Positions 27,501 through 35,760 of a stretch of 64,000 bases of DNA are shown one piece after another. The DNA lies in NCBI RefSeq assembly GCF_001282685.1, contig NZ_LN875035.1, positions 2,094,001 to 2,158,000 of the forward strand. Direction: 5' to 3'. Within the stretch, counting starts at the first letter, position 1. Every line of letters begins with the position of its first letter. The notes under the pieces were generated by a model, which saw only the letters and a program-made list of their open reading frames with translations, was not told where the DNA came from and searched no databases. This DNA comes from Niameybacter massiliensis. Lineage in GTDB: Bacteria > Bacillota > Clostridia > Lachnospirales > Cellulosilyticaceae. Position numbers and translations under genes: made by a program.

Positions 27501-28092
27501 TAATCTAATAACCTTATTTAGATTTTTCTTCTTTTTAATCATAATTATATACTTTTATATTTATAGGATATTATTTGCATGTTTTGTGTATTTAATTATG
27601 CTTATATTACTCTTTATATAGAAGGTTACATACAAAAAAAGAGACTAGCTCCCCAGTTAGTCTCTTTTTCTCGCTGATAATCTTCTTTACCTATTAATAT
27701 CTATTTATGTAACCCTTACTTCCCCTACACCTATTAAAACATAACATATGTTATTATTTCAACGTTTTTTATTTAATAATATTAATTTCAGTACATTTTT
27801 ATTACTGTTTACTACATTTTTTGTCCATTTATACCCTTTATATTATATTCTATTAATGTTATCTCTTTATCTCTATATCTTTTGAAGAGAGTAAACCCTT
27901 ATTCAAGGCAATGTGTCCCCTTAACAACCCTTTTTTTAATGCACATTGCCTTTCTTTTGTATTTTTACACATAAGATATTTTTTAGGACTACTTTTTCTA
28001 TACTTTTTTTATATAATCTATTCTTTTAATAAACTACTTTTTTCCATATATTTCATACCATTGACGACATTTAATTAATTTATACCCTTTAT
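27501..28092. other. Gene-free AT-rich border with inverted repeats
   Basis: About 590 bases with no convincing coding frame. It holds a 12-bp stem AAAAAGAGACTA / TAGTCTCTTTTT (27636-27669), with T tails on both strands, and a separate 11-bp inverted repeat AAGGCAATGTG / CACATTGCCTT (27905-27952) with a 26-base loop. No tRNA was recognised. The prophage left end may lie here or as far as 29.6 kb; no att site can be proven from one end. Confidence 0.5.
27636..27669. terminator. Bidirectional terminator-like hairpin
   Basis: 12-bp perfect stem with A/T runs on both sides and a 10-base loop, in the gene-free border. Confidence 0.6.
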
Positions 28093-28632
28093 TTAGGAGT
28101 AGAAATCAACTGATGATTCATTTGAATCTCTTACAAATAGATTGTCTATAGTATTTGTTTTATCATTATCATGTTTATATCCTTGCTCGTCACTACATAC
28201 TTTTGATATTGCTTCTTTTAAGAGATCGGCATATTGCTTATTATATTTAGCTACTGCATTTGCCTGAAAACTAGCTTGTTCTATAAGTTTCTGAGCAGTC
28301 TGCTTATCTTTTGCATTCTTTAGTTGATTTTTCAGATTTTCTGCCTCTTGTTTTGCTTTCTCAGCATCTTTAAGCAATTGTGGATTTACTTTTTCTAAAT
28401 ATGCTCTTTCTTCTTTTGTTAAGCTTTCTCCCTTAGCTAGCTTTTTCGCTAGATTTTCTGCTTTAAATTGTTCTTCATATACTTTAGATAAGTCATTAAG
28501 GTATAGAGCCCTGTCTAGTGCTTGATTATTTGCTCGTTCATTCCAGAGTTTATCTTGTTCCTCTGTAGTTTTATTCACTTTATTATGTAGATTCAATGCT
28601 TCTGCATAACTCATATTAGTACTAATTTTCAT
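28093..28632 (-). CDS. Hypothetical coiled-coil protein
   Basis: 179 residues, not recognised. Charged and strongly helical: LAKKLAKGESLTKEERAYLEKV and AEKAKQEAENLKNQLKNAKDKQ predict coiled coil over about 60-140, and the C-terminus is polar. No signal peptide or membrane span. The ATG at 28632 has GAGGAG nine bases upstream; a TTG seven codons earlier is less likely. Isolated between non-coding stretches, so it may be chromosomal or a prophage-edge gene. Confidence 0.7.
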   Translation of the reverse strand: MKISTNMSYAEALNLHNKVNKTTEEQDKLWNERANNQALDRALYLNDLSKVYEEQFKAENLAKKLAKGESLTKEERAYLEKVNPQLLKDAEKAKQEAENLKNQLKNAKDKQTAQKLIEQASFQANAVAKYNKQYADLLKEAISKVCSDEQGYKHDNDKTNTIDNLFVRDSNESSVDFYS

Positions 28633-28942
28633 ATCTAATTTCTCCTCTTTCAAATTTTATATTGATATTTGTTTACTAATACTATCGGTTTTATCATAAA
28701 ATAAATATATACCTTTGTACTTCTACATAATAGTAATTATTTTATTTTATCGTTTAAATTGATAATTAAAAAGAAAGGTAACTTGGATTTTATCAGGTTA
28801 CCTTTCTTTCTATAGCATATTACATTGTTGTATTTTTAATAAGGAGGAATTTGTTCTAGTTTTAAATACAGCCCTAGCAATTATTTAATAAATTAAGAAG
28901 GGTTCTCCTAACCTACTTCTTAGTTTATCTACGGTTTTATAT
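28633..28942. other. Spacer holding a terminator
   Basis: Besides the 28770-28809 hairpin, only AT-rich sequence is seen, including the leader of the coiled-coil gene. No credible small gene. Confidence 0.5.
28770..28809 (-). terminator. Terminator of the Cys/Trp-rich gene
   Basis: 13-bp perfect stem AAAGAAAGGTAAC / GTTACCTTTCTTT with a 14-base loop; the minus strand continues with T-rich sequence. Confidence 0.75.
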
Positions 28943-29236
28943 TTATCCTCTTCTGTTGTTACAGTGTCTATTGCACCAATTCCAACAATCCCAATGGCAG
29001 TCCCAATTCCAGTCATCATCCCCTGAATTTACGCCTCTAATACATCCTCTATCTTCTAACTCATCAAATTTACGATCTAATGCTTCGGCGTCTTCTCTGA
29101 TATCTTTAATAAGTCGATTTATGTCATTAACTAATGGTCGACAATTACGTACCCCTCTTACACTTTCTCCTCTTACTCTTTCTTCTCTTACTTCTTCATT
29201 ACGCCAATCGTTACATCTTCTACAATTACAAGCCAT
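28943..29236 (-). CDS. Small Cys/Trp/Arg-rich protein of unknown function
   Basis: 97 residues starting MACNCRRCNDW after a perfect AAAGGAGATG ribosome site. It has three parts: a Cys-rich basic head (CNCRRC), a charged helical middle (VNDINRLIKDIREDAEALDRKFDELEDR), and a tail packed with Trp and Cys (DWNWDCHWDCWNWCNRHC). The spaced cysteines and histidines suggest metal binding or disulphide cross-linking, as in some spore-coat or surface proteins, but no family is recognised. Monocistronic with its own terminator. Confidence 0.65.
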   Translation of the reverse strand: MACNCRRCNDWRNEEVREERVRGESVRGVRNCRPLVNDINRLIKDIREDAEALDRKFDELEDRGCIRGVNSGDDDWNWDCHWDCWNWCNRHCNNRRG

Positions 29237-29677
29237 TATAACATCTCCTTTCTTAAATTGTTTTACAATAATAATTTATGCAACACTGGACAAGGATGTT
29301 CCTAAAATATTTAGGTAAAAAAATAAAAGGTAGGGCCAAGGCTCTACCTTTTATTTCTATTTGCTTCTTAAATAACTATTTGGTTAGATGACTTTTATTA
29401 TAGTTAATATTCCATTTGAATGACCAGGGCTTATTTTTTTCTGTTGTATAGTGCTTTTCAGTGTATTTATTATATGTATTTTATGTAATTTAAAAATGCA
29501 TTTTTGTCAGTTAAACTTTTTAGTTCCATAATAGTACCACATATTTTATCATACTTCAACAAAGCCTATAGACAAAAACAACTTGTAAACAAATACAATC
29601 TACGTATATAGCAAACGTTGCGAGCGTATTCTATGCATAGAAGTCTACTAATTACTAGTAGGACTTTTTGTTTTGTA
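29237..29677. other. Late-operon trailer / border segment
   Basis: Contains the terminator at 29321-29356, then about 320 bases without a gene. Near 29600-29667 is a more GC-balanced patch with palindromes (GCAAACGTTGC-like, CTATGCATAG) and a stem AAGTCTACTA / TAGTAGGACTT. This patch is a possible attachment-site region but cannot be tested without the other end. Confidence 0.4.
29321..29356 (-). terminator. Terminator of the phage late operon
   Basis: 17-bp stem AAATAAAAGGTAGGGCC / GGCTCTACCTTTTATTT with one G-T pair, followed by a T7 run on the minus strand. It lies downstream of the lysis genes. Confidence 0.8.
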
Positions 29678-30289
29678 TTATTGTGCTTTTACTTTGATAA
29701 TAGGTACACCGTCGTAGCTAATATCAATCTTCTCATCTCTGATGTCTTGCAGCTTCACATAGTTGTGCCCATCTTTTTCTATAGCATCAACATCTTTCTC
29801 TACACCATTAAGTTTAATTTTAACTTTTTTAATCACTTCTTCTTCCTCCTCTAAAAATAGTTTTCTTTCAGCTTCTCTTCTTCTTACTAGACCAGGGAGT
29901 ACCTTTCCTCCTCCTTTATTCCAACGTAGGAACTCATCTGCTGTACCTAACACATCTCCTTTATTAATTCTGTTAAGTAAATCACTTTTTTGAAGTGCGC
30001 CAGCTCCACAGTTATATGTAAAACTTACAAGAGCATCATATTGATTTTGATTTAATTTAGAGTAAGTTACATATTTATTTACTGCATTTTCATATGACTT
30101 AAGATTTTTAATAAGAAGATCATCAGCCTGTTTCTGAGTAATAACCATTCCTTCATGTGGTTTAATCCCATTAATAGGTTCTGTAGTTCCCCACCCAATA
30201 GTCCAAACACCTGCCGGGCATTTATATGCTTTAAGGTAACATCCCTCAAATGATTTTATTAAATCAATACCTACTTTAGATATTCTCAT
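29678..30289 (-). CDS. Phage endolysin, GH24 lysozyme with C-terminal binding-like domain
   Basis: 203 residues. The N-terminal about 145 are a T4/P22-type lysozyme: LIKSFEGCYLKAYKCPAGVWTIGWGTT carries the catalytic Glu and downstream Thr, and LVSFTYNCGAGAL, RRREAERKLF are typical. It cleaves the glycan strand at lysis. After an acidic linker (EEEEE) the last about 50 residues (VKIKLNGVEKDVDAIEKDGHNYVKLQDI) resemble a copper-amine-oxidase-N-like module seen in clostridial lysins. ATG 30289 is preferred over GTG 30298. It overlaps the end region of the holin gene. Confidence 0.9.
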   Translation of the reverse strand: MRISKVGIDLIKSFEGCYLKAYKCPAGVWTIGWGTTEPINGIKPHEGMVITQKQADDLLIKNLKSYENAVNKYVTYSKLNQNQYDALVSFTYNCGAGALQKSDLLNRINKGDVLGTADEFLRWNKGGGKVLPGLVRRREAERKLFLEEEEEVIKKVKIKLNGVEKDVDAIEKDGHNYVKLQDIRDEKIDISYDGVPIIKVKAQ

Positions 30290-30290
30290 A

Positions 30291-30539
30291 TTAAGCACCT
30301 ACTTTCTGTTTAATTTCTTTTACATCATCTTGAATGTCATCTAACTTACTTGCATAAATAGCAATTGTCTCTATTGCTTTCTGGTTGACCATCCGACTCT
30401 CAGCAAGTTCAACATAAAGCTTATCCTTATCAGCCACTTGCTGTTGCCATAATTTCCATACAAAAAAGCCACACGCTACCATTACAAAAATAGGAACGCC
30501 TAAACTTGCTATTAAACTTTCTACTGTTGATATGTCCAT
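30291..30539 (-). CDS. Holin, BhlA/UviB type
   Basis: 82 residues. One N-terminal membrane span (LIASLGVPIFVMVACGFFVWKLW) followed by a charged coiled-coil tail ending IQDDVKEIKQKVGA. Size, layout and position directly before the endolysin fit BhlA/UviB holins, which form the membrane hole that frees the lysin. Confidence 0.8.
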   Translation of the reverse strand: MDISTVESLIASLGVPIFVMVACGFFVWKLWQQQVADKDKLYVELAESRMVNQKAIETIAIYASKLDDIQDDVKEIKQKVGA

Positions 30540-30716
30540 AACAAACCTCTTTTCTCTTATATAGTAAAAAAGACATAAAAAATACAGCCTTTAAGCTGCT
30601 CTCTATGTCTTATCTCAAATCATTCTTTTATTTACTCTATGTTATTTTTCTTTCCATTTTTTATATTAAGCACGTACAACCACCTCCATATTTAACATAA
30701 AGATGGTTGTAATCCA
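30540..30716. other. Structured spacer before holin gene
   Basis: Contains a compound stem: AGACATA / TATGTCT enclosing CAGC / GCTG (about 30570-30610 on the plus strand), and a 7-bp ACAACCA / TGGTTGT repeat (30676-30710). Possibly a processing or attenuation site that sets holin timing; this is inference. Confidence 0.3.
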
Positions 30717-30717
30717 T
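30661..30717 (-). CDS. Possible 18-residue peptide gene
   Basis: Reads MDYNHLYVKYGGGCTCLI and starts one base after the stop of the upstream membrane-protein gene (TAG-T-ATG), an arrangement that favours re-initiation. It has no clear ribosome site of its own. The GGGCTC tail is unusual. It may be chance. Confidence 0.25.
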   Translation of the reverse strand: MDYNHLYVKYGGGCTCLI

Positions 30718-30718
30718 A

Positions 30719-31030
30719 CTACTTTAATAGATTTAAAATATTAGCTACATACGGTATATTAAAAATTACAAATGATACTCCAAGTGATAGCATCACAGCT
30801 ATTATTCCAGATGCTATTTCTAGTTCGTCTGAATATCCTAATATTTTAAATATTGCTCCTGTGAATATTTGAAATATATCTGCTAGTATTAGTACAATAG
30901 TCATAATTATAGTCATATACGCTATATTTTTATATTCATGCGTCTGTGTTAAATCTTTTGGTAACTGGTTTAAAATAAGTATAAAAACATTCAAGATTAG
31001 TACTAATAAATTAATTAATCGAATCATCAT
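30719..31030 (-). CDS. Small membrane protein in lysis region
   Basis: 103 residues (MMIRLINLLVLILNVFILIL), with three hydrophobic segments near 4-20, 33-56 and 75-98. Not recognised; placed between the tail-fibre cluster and the holin, so a second holin or lysis-timing protein is plausible. ATG 31030 or the next ATG at 31027 follows AAGGGGAG; a TTG further upstream is less likely. Confidence 0.65.
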   Translation of the reverse strand: MMIRLINLLVLILNVFILILNQLPKDLTQTHEYKNIAYMTIIMTIVLILADIFQIFTGAIFKILGYSDELEIASGIIAVMLSLGVSFVIFNIPYVANILNLLK

Positions 31031-31114
31031 ACTCTCCCCTTTCAAAACAAATTGCTAATATTTATATCGGATTGATAACTTCATTTCTATACTCTACTCA
31101 AACTATCCTTTACT

Positions 31115-31327
31115 TTATGCTGGTACTTCTTCTGAAGTTGGTGTAAATTGTTCCTGTGCATATCCTAGAACCTCTGCAGCTTCATCTGCATTAATCCATC
31201 CCATAGCTAAATATAACGCTGCCAATTCCTGCATACCTACTAAATCTTGTGTTTTTTGATCTGTTGCTGCTACTGCAATTCTTACAAAAATGTTCTTCTC
31301 TACCATTCCTTTTAACTTTTCACTCAT
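31115..31327 (-). CDS. XkdX-like short phage tail protein
   Basis: 70 residues. MQELAALYLAMGWINADEAAEVL resembles the conserved segment of short XkdX-type proteins that follow tail-fibre genes in PBSX-like phages. It overlaps the previous gene by one base. Function unknown. Confidence 0.6.
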   Translation of the reverse strand: MSEKLKGMVEKNIFVRIAVAATDQKTQDLVGMQELAALYLAMGWINADEAAEVLGYAQEQFTPTSEEVPA

Positions 31328-31644
31328 TATCTAATTCCTCCATTTAATAAAGTATTTTTTGCTGTTTGTGTTGCTAACATTCCTATTGCTTCTTCTTGCT
31401 GTTTTAGCTGTTGTTTTAGGATTTTCATTTCATCTATTGGCGCATCTATTACTGGCTTTTCTCCTTCTGTTAATTCAACTAATCTACCATCTACTAGCTT
31501 ATAGTTATCAATAATCTGCACTTTACCTAAATCTAGATTAGTTTCTACCTCTACACTGTTTTCAATAGGAATATGATCTGCTGATAGAGGTTTTCCCCAA
31601 GATTTAACAATAAAGTTACTATCTATTAAAACATAGATTTTCAT
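31327..31644 (-). CDS. Phage tail-fibre-associated protein of unknown function
   Basis: 105 residues. An N-terminal beta-rich part (MKIYVLIDSNFIVKSWGKPL) and a C-terminal coiled coil (about 70-95). Translationally linked to its neighbours (one-base overlaps on both sides). Its place suggests a fibre chaperone or attachment protein; no family is recognised. Confidence 0.6.
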   Translation of the reverse strand: MKIYVLIDSNFIVKSWGKPLSADHIPIENSVEVETNLDLGKVQIIDNYKLVDGRLVELTEGEKPVIDAPIDEMKILKQQLKQQEEAIGMLATQTAKNTLLNGGIR

Positions 31645-32348
31645 TATACATCACCTCTCTTAATTCCTATTAACCTTGTTATCTTAATATTATTAGGGTT
31701 ATGCATTATTGTAAATGTTGTTCCGGAACATCTAAACTGAACATTCCCTACACCAAATAATAAATATCCACTTTCTCCATCAGCAAGTTTACTAAAAGTG
31801 AAGCTATTATATGTAAATTGTGAGTGCGTATATGATTCTGTATATCCCATTACTTTAAACTCATCATAGCCAACCAATGATTTTAAGAGATTAAATGTGG
31901 TTGTGGTAGAACCATCAAACAAAATATCTACTTTACTTGTAGTTCCTATATGATCCCATTCTTGCCAAGTCCCATTTAAGCATGTTCTATAATACATCTT
32001 TCCCTTACTCAAAGCACCATAATAGCTTGAAGCTATCTGAGTTAATGAACCAGCTGTGCCTTTTTTCACATCAACAATATAAGCACAATCAGTTCCCTTT
32101 GCTGTAGGGCAATTATCTACATAGTATGAAGATACTAGATACAACCCTGTTGTGGTTAAACTATTACAACTTCCCGAATTAATATCTTTTGGTAAATCCC
32201 ATATCCCTCTGTCATTTAACCCTGTAGAAAAACCATTGATTTGTTCTTCTACTGTTTTACCATCCGGGCCGAATACAACATCACTCGATGTATGAGGATA
32301 TAATTCATCCCCATTATCTGCTTGAAATGCTCCCTTTAATCTTGCCAT
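31644..32348 (-). CDS. Tail fibre with pyocin-knob-like domain
   Basis: 234 residues. Residues about 50-130 (GIWDLPKDINSGSCNSLTTTGLYLVSSYY to YRTCLNGTWQEWDHIGT) follow the pyocin-knob pattern found in fibres that touch the host surface. The N-terminal 45 residues (FQADNGDELYPHTSSDVVFGPDGKTVEEQI) are typical of an anchor that joins the baseplate. Likely receptor-binding protein or a shaft before it. Confidence 0.75.
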   Translation of the reverse strand: MARLKGAFQADNGDELYPHTSSDVVFGPDGKTVEEQINGFSTGLNDRGIWDLPKDINSGSCNSLTTTGLYLVSSYYVDNCPTAKGTDCAYIVDVKKGTAGSLTQIASSYYGALSKGKMYYRTCLNGTWQEWDHIGTTSKVDILFDGSTTTTFNLLKSLVGYDEFKVMGYTESYTHSQFTYNSFTFSKLADGESGYLLFGVGNVQFRCSGTTFTIMHNPNNIKITRLIGIKRGDV

Positions 32349-32359
32349 CCTTTCGCCTC

Positions 32360-32989
32360 CTATCCCATTACCTTAAAGAATATTTTTCTAGATACTGCAT
32401 TCTCTGTACTCGTTCCTACTTTTATTGAATCCCCTGGATCTCCTTTGTCACCTTTAGCACCCTGTGCGCCTGTTTCCCCTGGATCTCCTTTTTGGCCTTG
32501 TGCGCCTTGCTGACCTGTTAGTCCAGTATCACCTTTAGCGCCTTGTGGACCTTGTGTGCCTTGTGGACCTTTAAAGTTTCCTCTTTTAGTCCATGTTGTT
32601 GATGCTGTTTTTTCATACATATCACCATTTGTAGTATTTAATGCCCAATCCCCAACTGATCCTAATGAATTTGCAGGGGCTGCTGTGACATTGTGCAATT
32701 TACTTCCATCTGGTCCTCTAGTACCTGTTGCGCCCTGTGCACCAGTATCCCCTTTTGGCCCTTGTTGCCCTGTGGCTCCAGTATCACCTTTTGGCCCTTG
32801 CACTCCTTGTGGTCCTTGCTGACCTGTTGTTCCTGCTTGCCCTCTTAGACTTCCATCATTGAGTTTATCTTGAAATGTCTTACCATCTGCAAACCGGACA
32901 CATTCTGCTGTAGTTAATACATCTACATCTTCTATTACTGCCCCTGTTTTTTCATCTAATAATTGTACTTGTACCTTTTTATTTGCCAT
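32360..32989 (-). CDS. Collagen-like tail fibre protein
   Basis: 209 residues. Two blocks of Gly-X-Y repeats (about 50-98 and 142-192, with triplets such as GPQ, GPK, GDT, GAQ) flank a non-repeat region (SLGSVGDWALNTTNGDMYEK). Such segments form a trimeric collagen-like shaft. The N-terminus (QVQLLDEKTGAVIEDVDVLTTAECVRF) is a baseplate-side anchor, and the C-terminus ends AVSRKIFFKVMG. Confidence 0.85.
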   Translation of the reverse strand: MANKKVQVQLLDEKTGAVIEDVDVLTTAECVRFADGKTFQDKLNDGSLRGQAGTTGQQGPQGVQGPKGDTGATGQQGPKGDTGAQGATGTRGPDGSKLHNVTAAPANSLGSVGDWALNTTNGDMYEKTASTTWTKRGNFKGPQGTQGPQGAKGDTGLTGQQGAQGQKGDPGETGAQGAKGDKGDPGDSIKVGTSTENAVSRKIFFKVMG

Positions 32990-33003
32990 ACCTTACAACC
33001 TCC

Positions 33004-33273
33004 TTATTGTATCTTAAGTCCCATTGTTGGACTTACTTTTATAGCTTCACTCGTTCCCCCTGTGATCTGCCTACTTGAAACCTTAAAATACATCTTCCCT
33101 TCAACCCTATCTTTTACTGGTATATCCGTACCTTCAGGAATAACATAAGCACTTGATATTTTACTTAACTCTTCTTCTGTTTTCCTTATGTTTCTGTTAT
33201 GTACTTCTATATCATAAAAATCATCTTCGGTTGGCGTTTCAAACCCATACTTTTGTGTGCGTTCTGTATTCAT
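33004..33273 (-). CDS. Small baseplate/fibre-joining protein
   Basis: 89 residues starting MNTERTQKYGFETPTEDDFYDIEVHNRN, a pattern seen at the N-termini of tail-fibre proteins in Firmicutes phages; the later YVIPEGTDIPVKDRVEGKMYFK is also fibre-like. It is short and may be only the attachment part of a split fibre. It overlaps the previous gene by four bases. Confidence 0.6.
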   Translation of the reverse strand: MNTERTQKYGFETPTEDDFYDIEVHNRNIRKTEEELSKISSAYVIPEGTDIPVKDRVEGKMYFKVSSRQITGGTSEAIKVSPTMGLKIQ

Positions 33274-33803
33274 TTAAGTACCTCCTCCCTAATATGTTTA
33301 TGTGTCATTGCCTTAAGCTGTCTATGGGTATATCGTTTTAATGTACCATGTTGATTGTATCTAAGTTCTACGTTTATAACTAAATTCGCCGGGGCCATTT
33401 TTCTGATTAAATTTCTAGCTTCATCTTCCATTCTTTTTACTGTGAGTTCTACTCTAACAAGCATTGTATATTCATTAGAATTAAGTTGTACGCTAAATCC
33501 ATCTTCACCACATAGTTGTGTAAGACGTTCTATCATGCTCCTATATGTATAAGGCAATCCGTCCCCCCACTTACTAAGCACTCTAAAGCGCCTACTTTCT
33601 AGCGTATCATCTGCAAATGGTGTAAGGTTAAGTATCTTTTCCCTACGTGCAATACCTTCTTCTGTAGCTGTTTGTATAAACTGGTCATTTATAATATTGC
33701 TTAGTTCATCATTTACTTTTTTTATTTCTCCATCTTCAATAATACCTATTGATTCAAATTCTTTTATATTTTGTATAGCTTCAATCCAATAGTCTTTTAT
33801 CAT
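33270..33803 (-). CDS. Baseplate protein, XkdU/YmfQ-like (DUF2313)
   Basis: 177 residues. LTPFADDTLESRRFRVLSKWGDGLPYTYRSMIERLTQLCGEDGF is the family signature; it corresponds to the gpI/XkdU wedge protein that closes the baseplate rim. It lies directly after the baseplate J gene (4-base overlap), the standard order. Confidence 0.82.
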   Translation of the reverse strand: MIKDYWIEAIQNIKEFESIGIIEDGEIKKVNDELSNIINDQFIQTATEEGIARREKILNLTPFADDTLESRRFRVLSKWGDGLPYTYRSMIERLTQLCGEDGFSVQLNSNEYTMLVRVELTVKRMEDEARNLIRKMAPANLVINVELRYNQHGTLKRYTHRQLKAMTHKHIREEVLK

Positions 33804-34858
33804 ACCTTTGTCACCGCCCCAAGCTTCGGTATGCTGTTAGGTTGTAAGATTAGGTTATTTAATGAACTATTTATCTTAGTAAACTGAACATCTAATACGC
33901 CAGTAACCTGAAGGATACGTGTTTCTATGTGCGCAATTCTTACTACTATATTTTCTGCATTCTCCCATGTACTAGATAACTGTATTAGATATTCATCTAT
34001 AGCCTTATCTATATACGGTTTTACATCTTCCCAAGTATGTGTATCTAGAAGAGTAATATTGCTTTCAACATTTACAACCATTTCATCTACTGGCTGAACA
34101 GTTACAACATGTCCTATAGGTGCTATCCCTACTCCTTTGCCTTGATTCTGTGTAGGATCTATAAGCGTTTGCACCTGGTTAATTAATTCATTGTTAGGCT
34201 TCTTATATTCTGAGTTAATAACTACTAGCTTAACAGTTCCGCCACCGTTCCAAGTTGGATAAACCTTTGTCCCACCTATCCCTTTAATTTGGTTTGTTCT
34301 TTGCTTATAATCAGCAATATTGCCTCCAAATGATTCATTTTCTATGCTGCTAAAATAGCGTTTACGCAATTTTTCATCATCTTCTATATCCTCACCCGGG
34401 ATAATTATGTCTGATAGCATAGCACTTGTTAAACCTTCTATATTATCTAATGGAATCAACCAACCCGAATATATATTCCCGACTCTACCAAGCTGCTCAC
34501 ACTTTAATTCATATTCAAAACCTACTAAATGCTTAATTACTTGATATGTAGTATCTTCAAATGCAAATCTCTTGCCTATAGGGACTTCAACATTAAACAC
34601 GCCTTTTCTAATCGCATTAGTTGCTTGACCTCTATACACGCCACGTTCGCTACATCTTTTTGTTAGGAAATCGCCAAAACTAGTATCCACATAAGTTAGA
34701 TTTAATACATTTTGAAGTTCTAAATAAACTTGCACTAGTTCAAAACATGCCGGGGCGATTGCATCATAGATTAATGTACCTTCTCCTTTGTATATTTCAT
34801 CCGGTACTTTGCTTAAGCATCTATCAAGTAATTCTTCATAAGTTGGAACGTTTATCAT
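33800..34858 (-). CDS. Baseplate J-like protein (XkdT)
   Basis: 352 residues. The N-terminus (VPTYEELLDRCLSKVPDEIYKGEGTLIYDAIAPACFEL) and the central IIPGEDIEDDEKLRKRYFSSIENESFGGNIADYKQ are diagnostic of baseplate_J. It forms the wedge arms of the contractile baseplate. Confidence 0.92.
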   Translation of the reverse strand: MINVPTYEELLDRCLSKVPDEIYKGEGTLIYDAIAPACFELVQVYLELQNVLNLTYVDTSFGDFLTKRCSERGVYRGQATNAIRKGVFNVEVPIGKRFAFEDTTYQVIKHLVGFEYELKCEQLGRVGNIYSGWLIPLDNIEGLTSAMLSDIIIPGEDIEDDEKLRKRYFSSIENESFGGNIADYKQRTNQIKGIGGTKVYPTWNGGGTVKLVVINSEYKKPNNELINQVQTLIDPTQNQGKGVGIAPIGHVVTVQPVDEMVVNVESNITLLDTHTWEDVKPYIDKAIDEYLIQLSSTWENAENIVVRIAHIETRILQVTGVLDVQFTKINSSLNNLILQPNSIPKLGAVTKV

Positions 34859-35258
34859 GTATATCTACCTCCCCAAACTCTGTGACTACTGTAAAATCAC
34901 ACGTAAGTAATTTTTTATTGAATGTTACACTAAAGTTATTCACTCCTTTTATGTAGTCATTAACTAATAGTGCTTCCTTGATATATCTTTGCACTTCACT
35001 TTCTATGAATGCCCTATCAAAATTCTTATTAATTAATTCCTCTAACTCTACGCCATGATCCCAGGTATAAATAAGATATTTATATCTTTCTGTCATAAGC
35101 GCTTTATAAATCCATACTTTAATCGCTTCTTTTCCTTTTACTGTTCTGCCTGTTAACTTGCCTGTTTCAAAGTCAATTTCATACTCTACAGGAATTTTAT
35201 TTTCCTCTATGATTGCTTCTTTCTTATCCTCTTGATCTATAAAAGGGAATAAACTCAT
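34836..35258 (-). CDS. Baseplate wedge protein, XkdS/DUF2634
   Basis: 140 residues. GREAL: the stretch YEIDFETGKLTGRTVKGKEAIKVWIYKALMTERYKYLIYTWDHGVELEELI matches the gp25/DUF2634 family. It attaches the wedges to the hub. It overlaps the next gene by 23 bases. Confidence 0.85.
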   Translation of the reverse strand: MSLFPFIDQEDKKEAIIEENKIPVEYEIDFETGKLTGRTVKGKEAIKVWIYKALMTERYKYLIYTWDHGVELEELINKNFDRAFIESEVQRYIKEALLVNDYIKGVNNFSVTFNKKLLTCDFTVVTEFGEVDIHDKRSNL

Positions 35259-35749
35259 TCAATACTCACCGCCTTGCATAACACAACATAAAGCTGCTCC
35301 CCATCCATAGGCATTAATGCTAATATATCTCCCTTTTTCAAATAGCCTTCATATTCAACTTCTGATTCACCCTCTAATGTATATTGACCACTTGCTTCAC
35401 ATGTACCATTTAAAGTTGCTTGATCATTGATAGTATGATTATGACTAGCAAAAGAATCATCACCTGATCCACCCGATGTATTCTGCGTACTTGATAATAA
35501 AGTACCATTCATGCTTGATTTACCGTTATTTGTAATAGTCCCTTTTGATGATACTTTTAGGCTTCTTTTATATCCCTCTAATAAATAATCAGCTATTAGG
35601 AAATCGTCTGGATATAATATCAATTCATCAACCTTTATATTTAAAGGCGATACGGACACGACTTCCCCCAAGCAAAAAGAAGGTGGATTAAACTTCGCAC
35701 CTTCTGATTGCATTATTCCTAATAACCCTTCGTACGGATCTTCCGTCAT
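35255..35749 (-). CDS. DUF2577/XkdR-like baseplate spike protein
   Basis: 164 residues. The opening MTEDPYEGLLGIMQSEGAKFNPPSFCLGEVVSVSPLNIKVDEL is typical of DUF2577. The middle is Ser/Gly/Asn-rich with a HNH tripeptide (SHNHTIND) that may be a metal-binding tip; the end (KKGDILALMPMDGEQLYVVL) is the OB-like part. It fits the central spike slot of PBSX-type tails. Confidence 0.78.
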   Translation of the reverse strand: MTEDPYEGLLGIMQSEGAKFNPPSFCLGEVVSVSPLNIKVDELILYPDDFLIADYLLEGYKRSLKVSSKGTITNNGKSSMNGTLLSSTQNTSGGSGDDSFASHNHTINDQATLNGTCEASGQYTLEGESEVEYEGYLKKGDILALMPMDGEQLYVVLCKAVSIE

Positions 35750-35760
35750 GCATCCACCTC

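Noticed and set aside
27501-28092. tRNA gene as integration target
   Set aside because: No cloverleaf or TTCGA/T-loop pattern was found on either strand.
29590-29667. attL with core in the palindromic patch
   Set aside because: The matching right-end copy is outside the window, so no att claim can be made.
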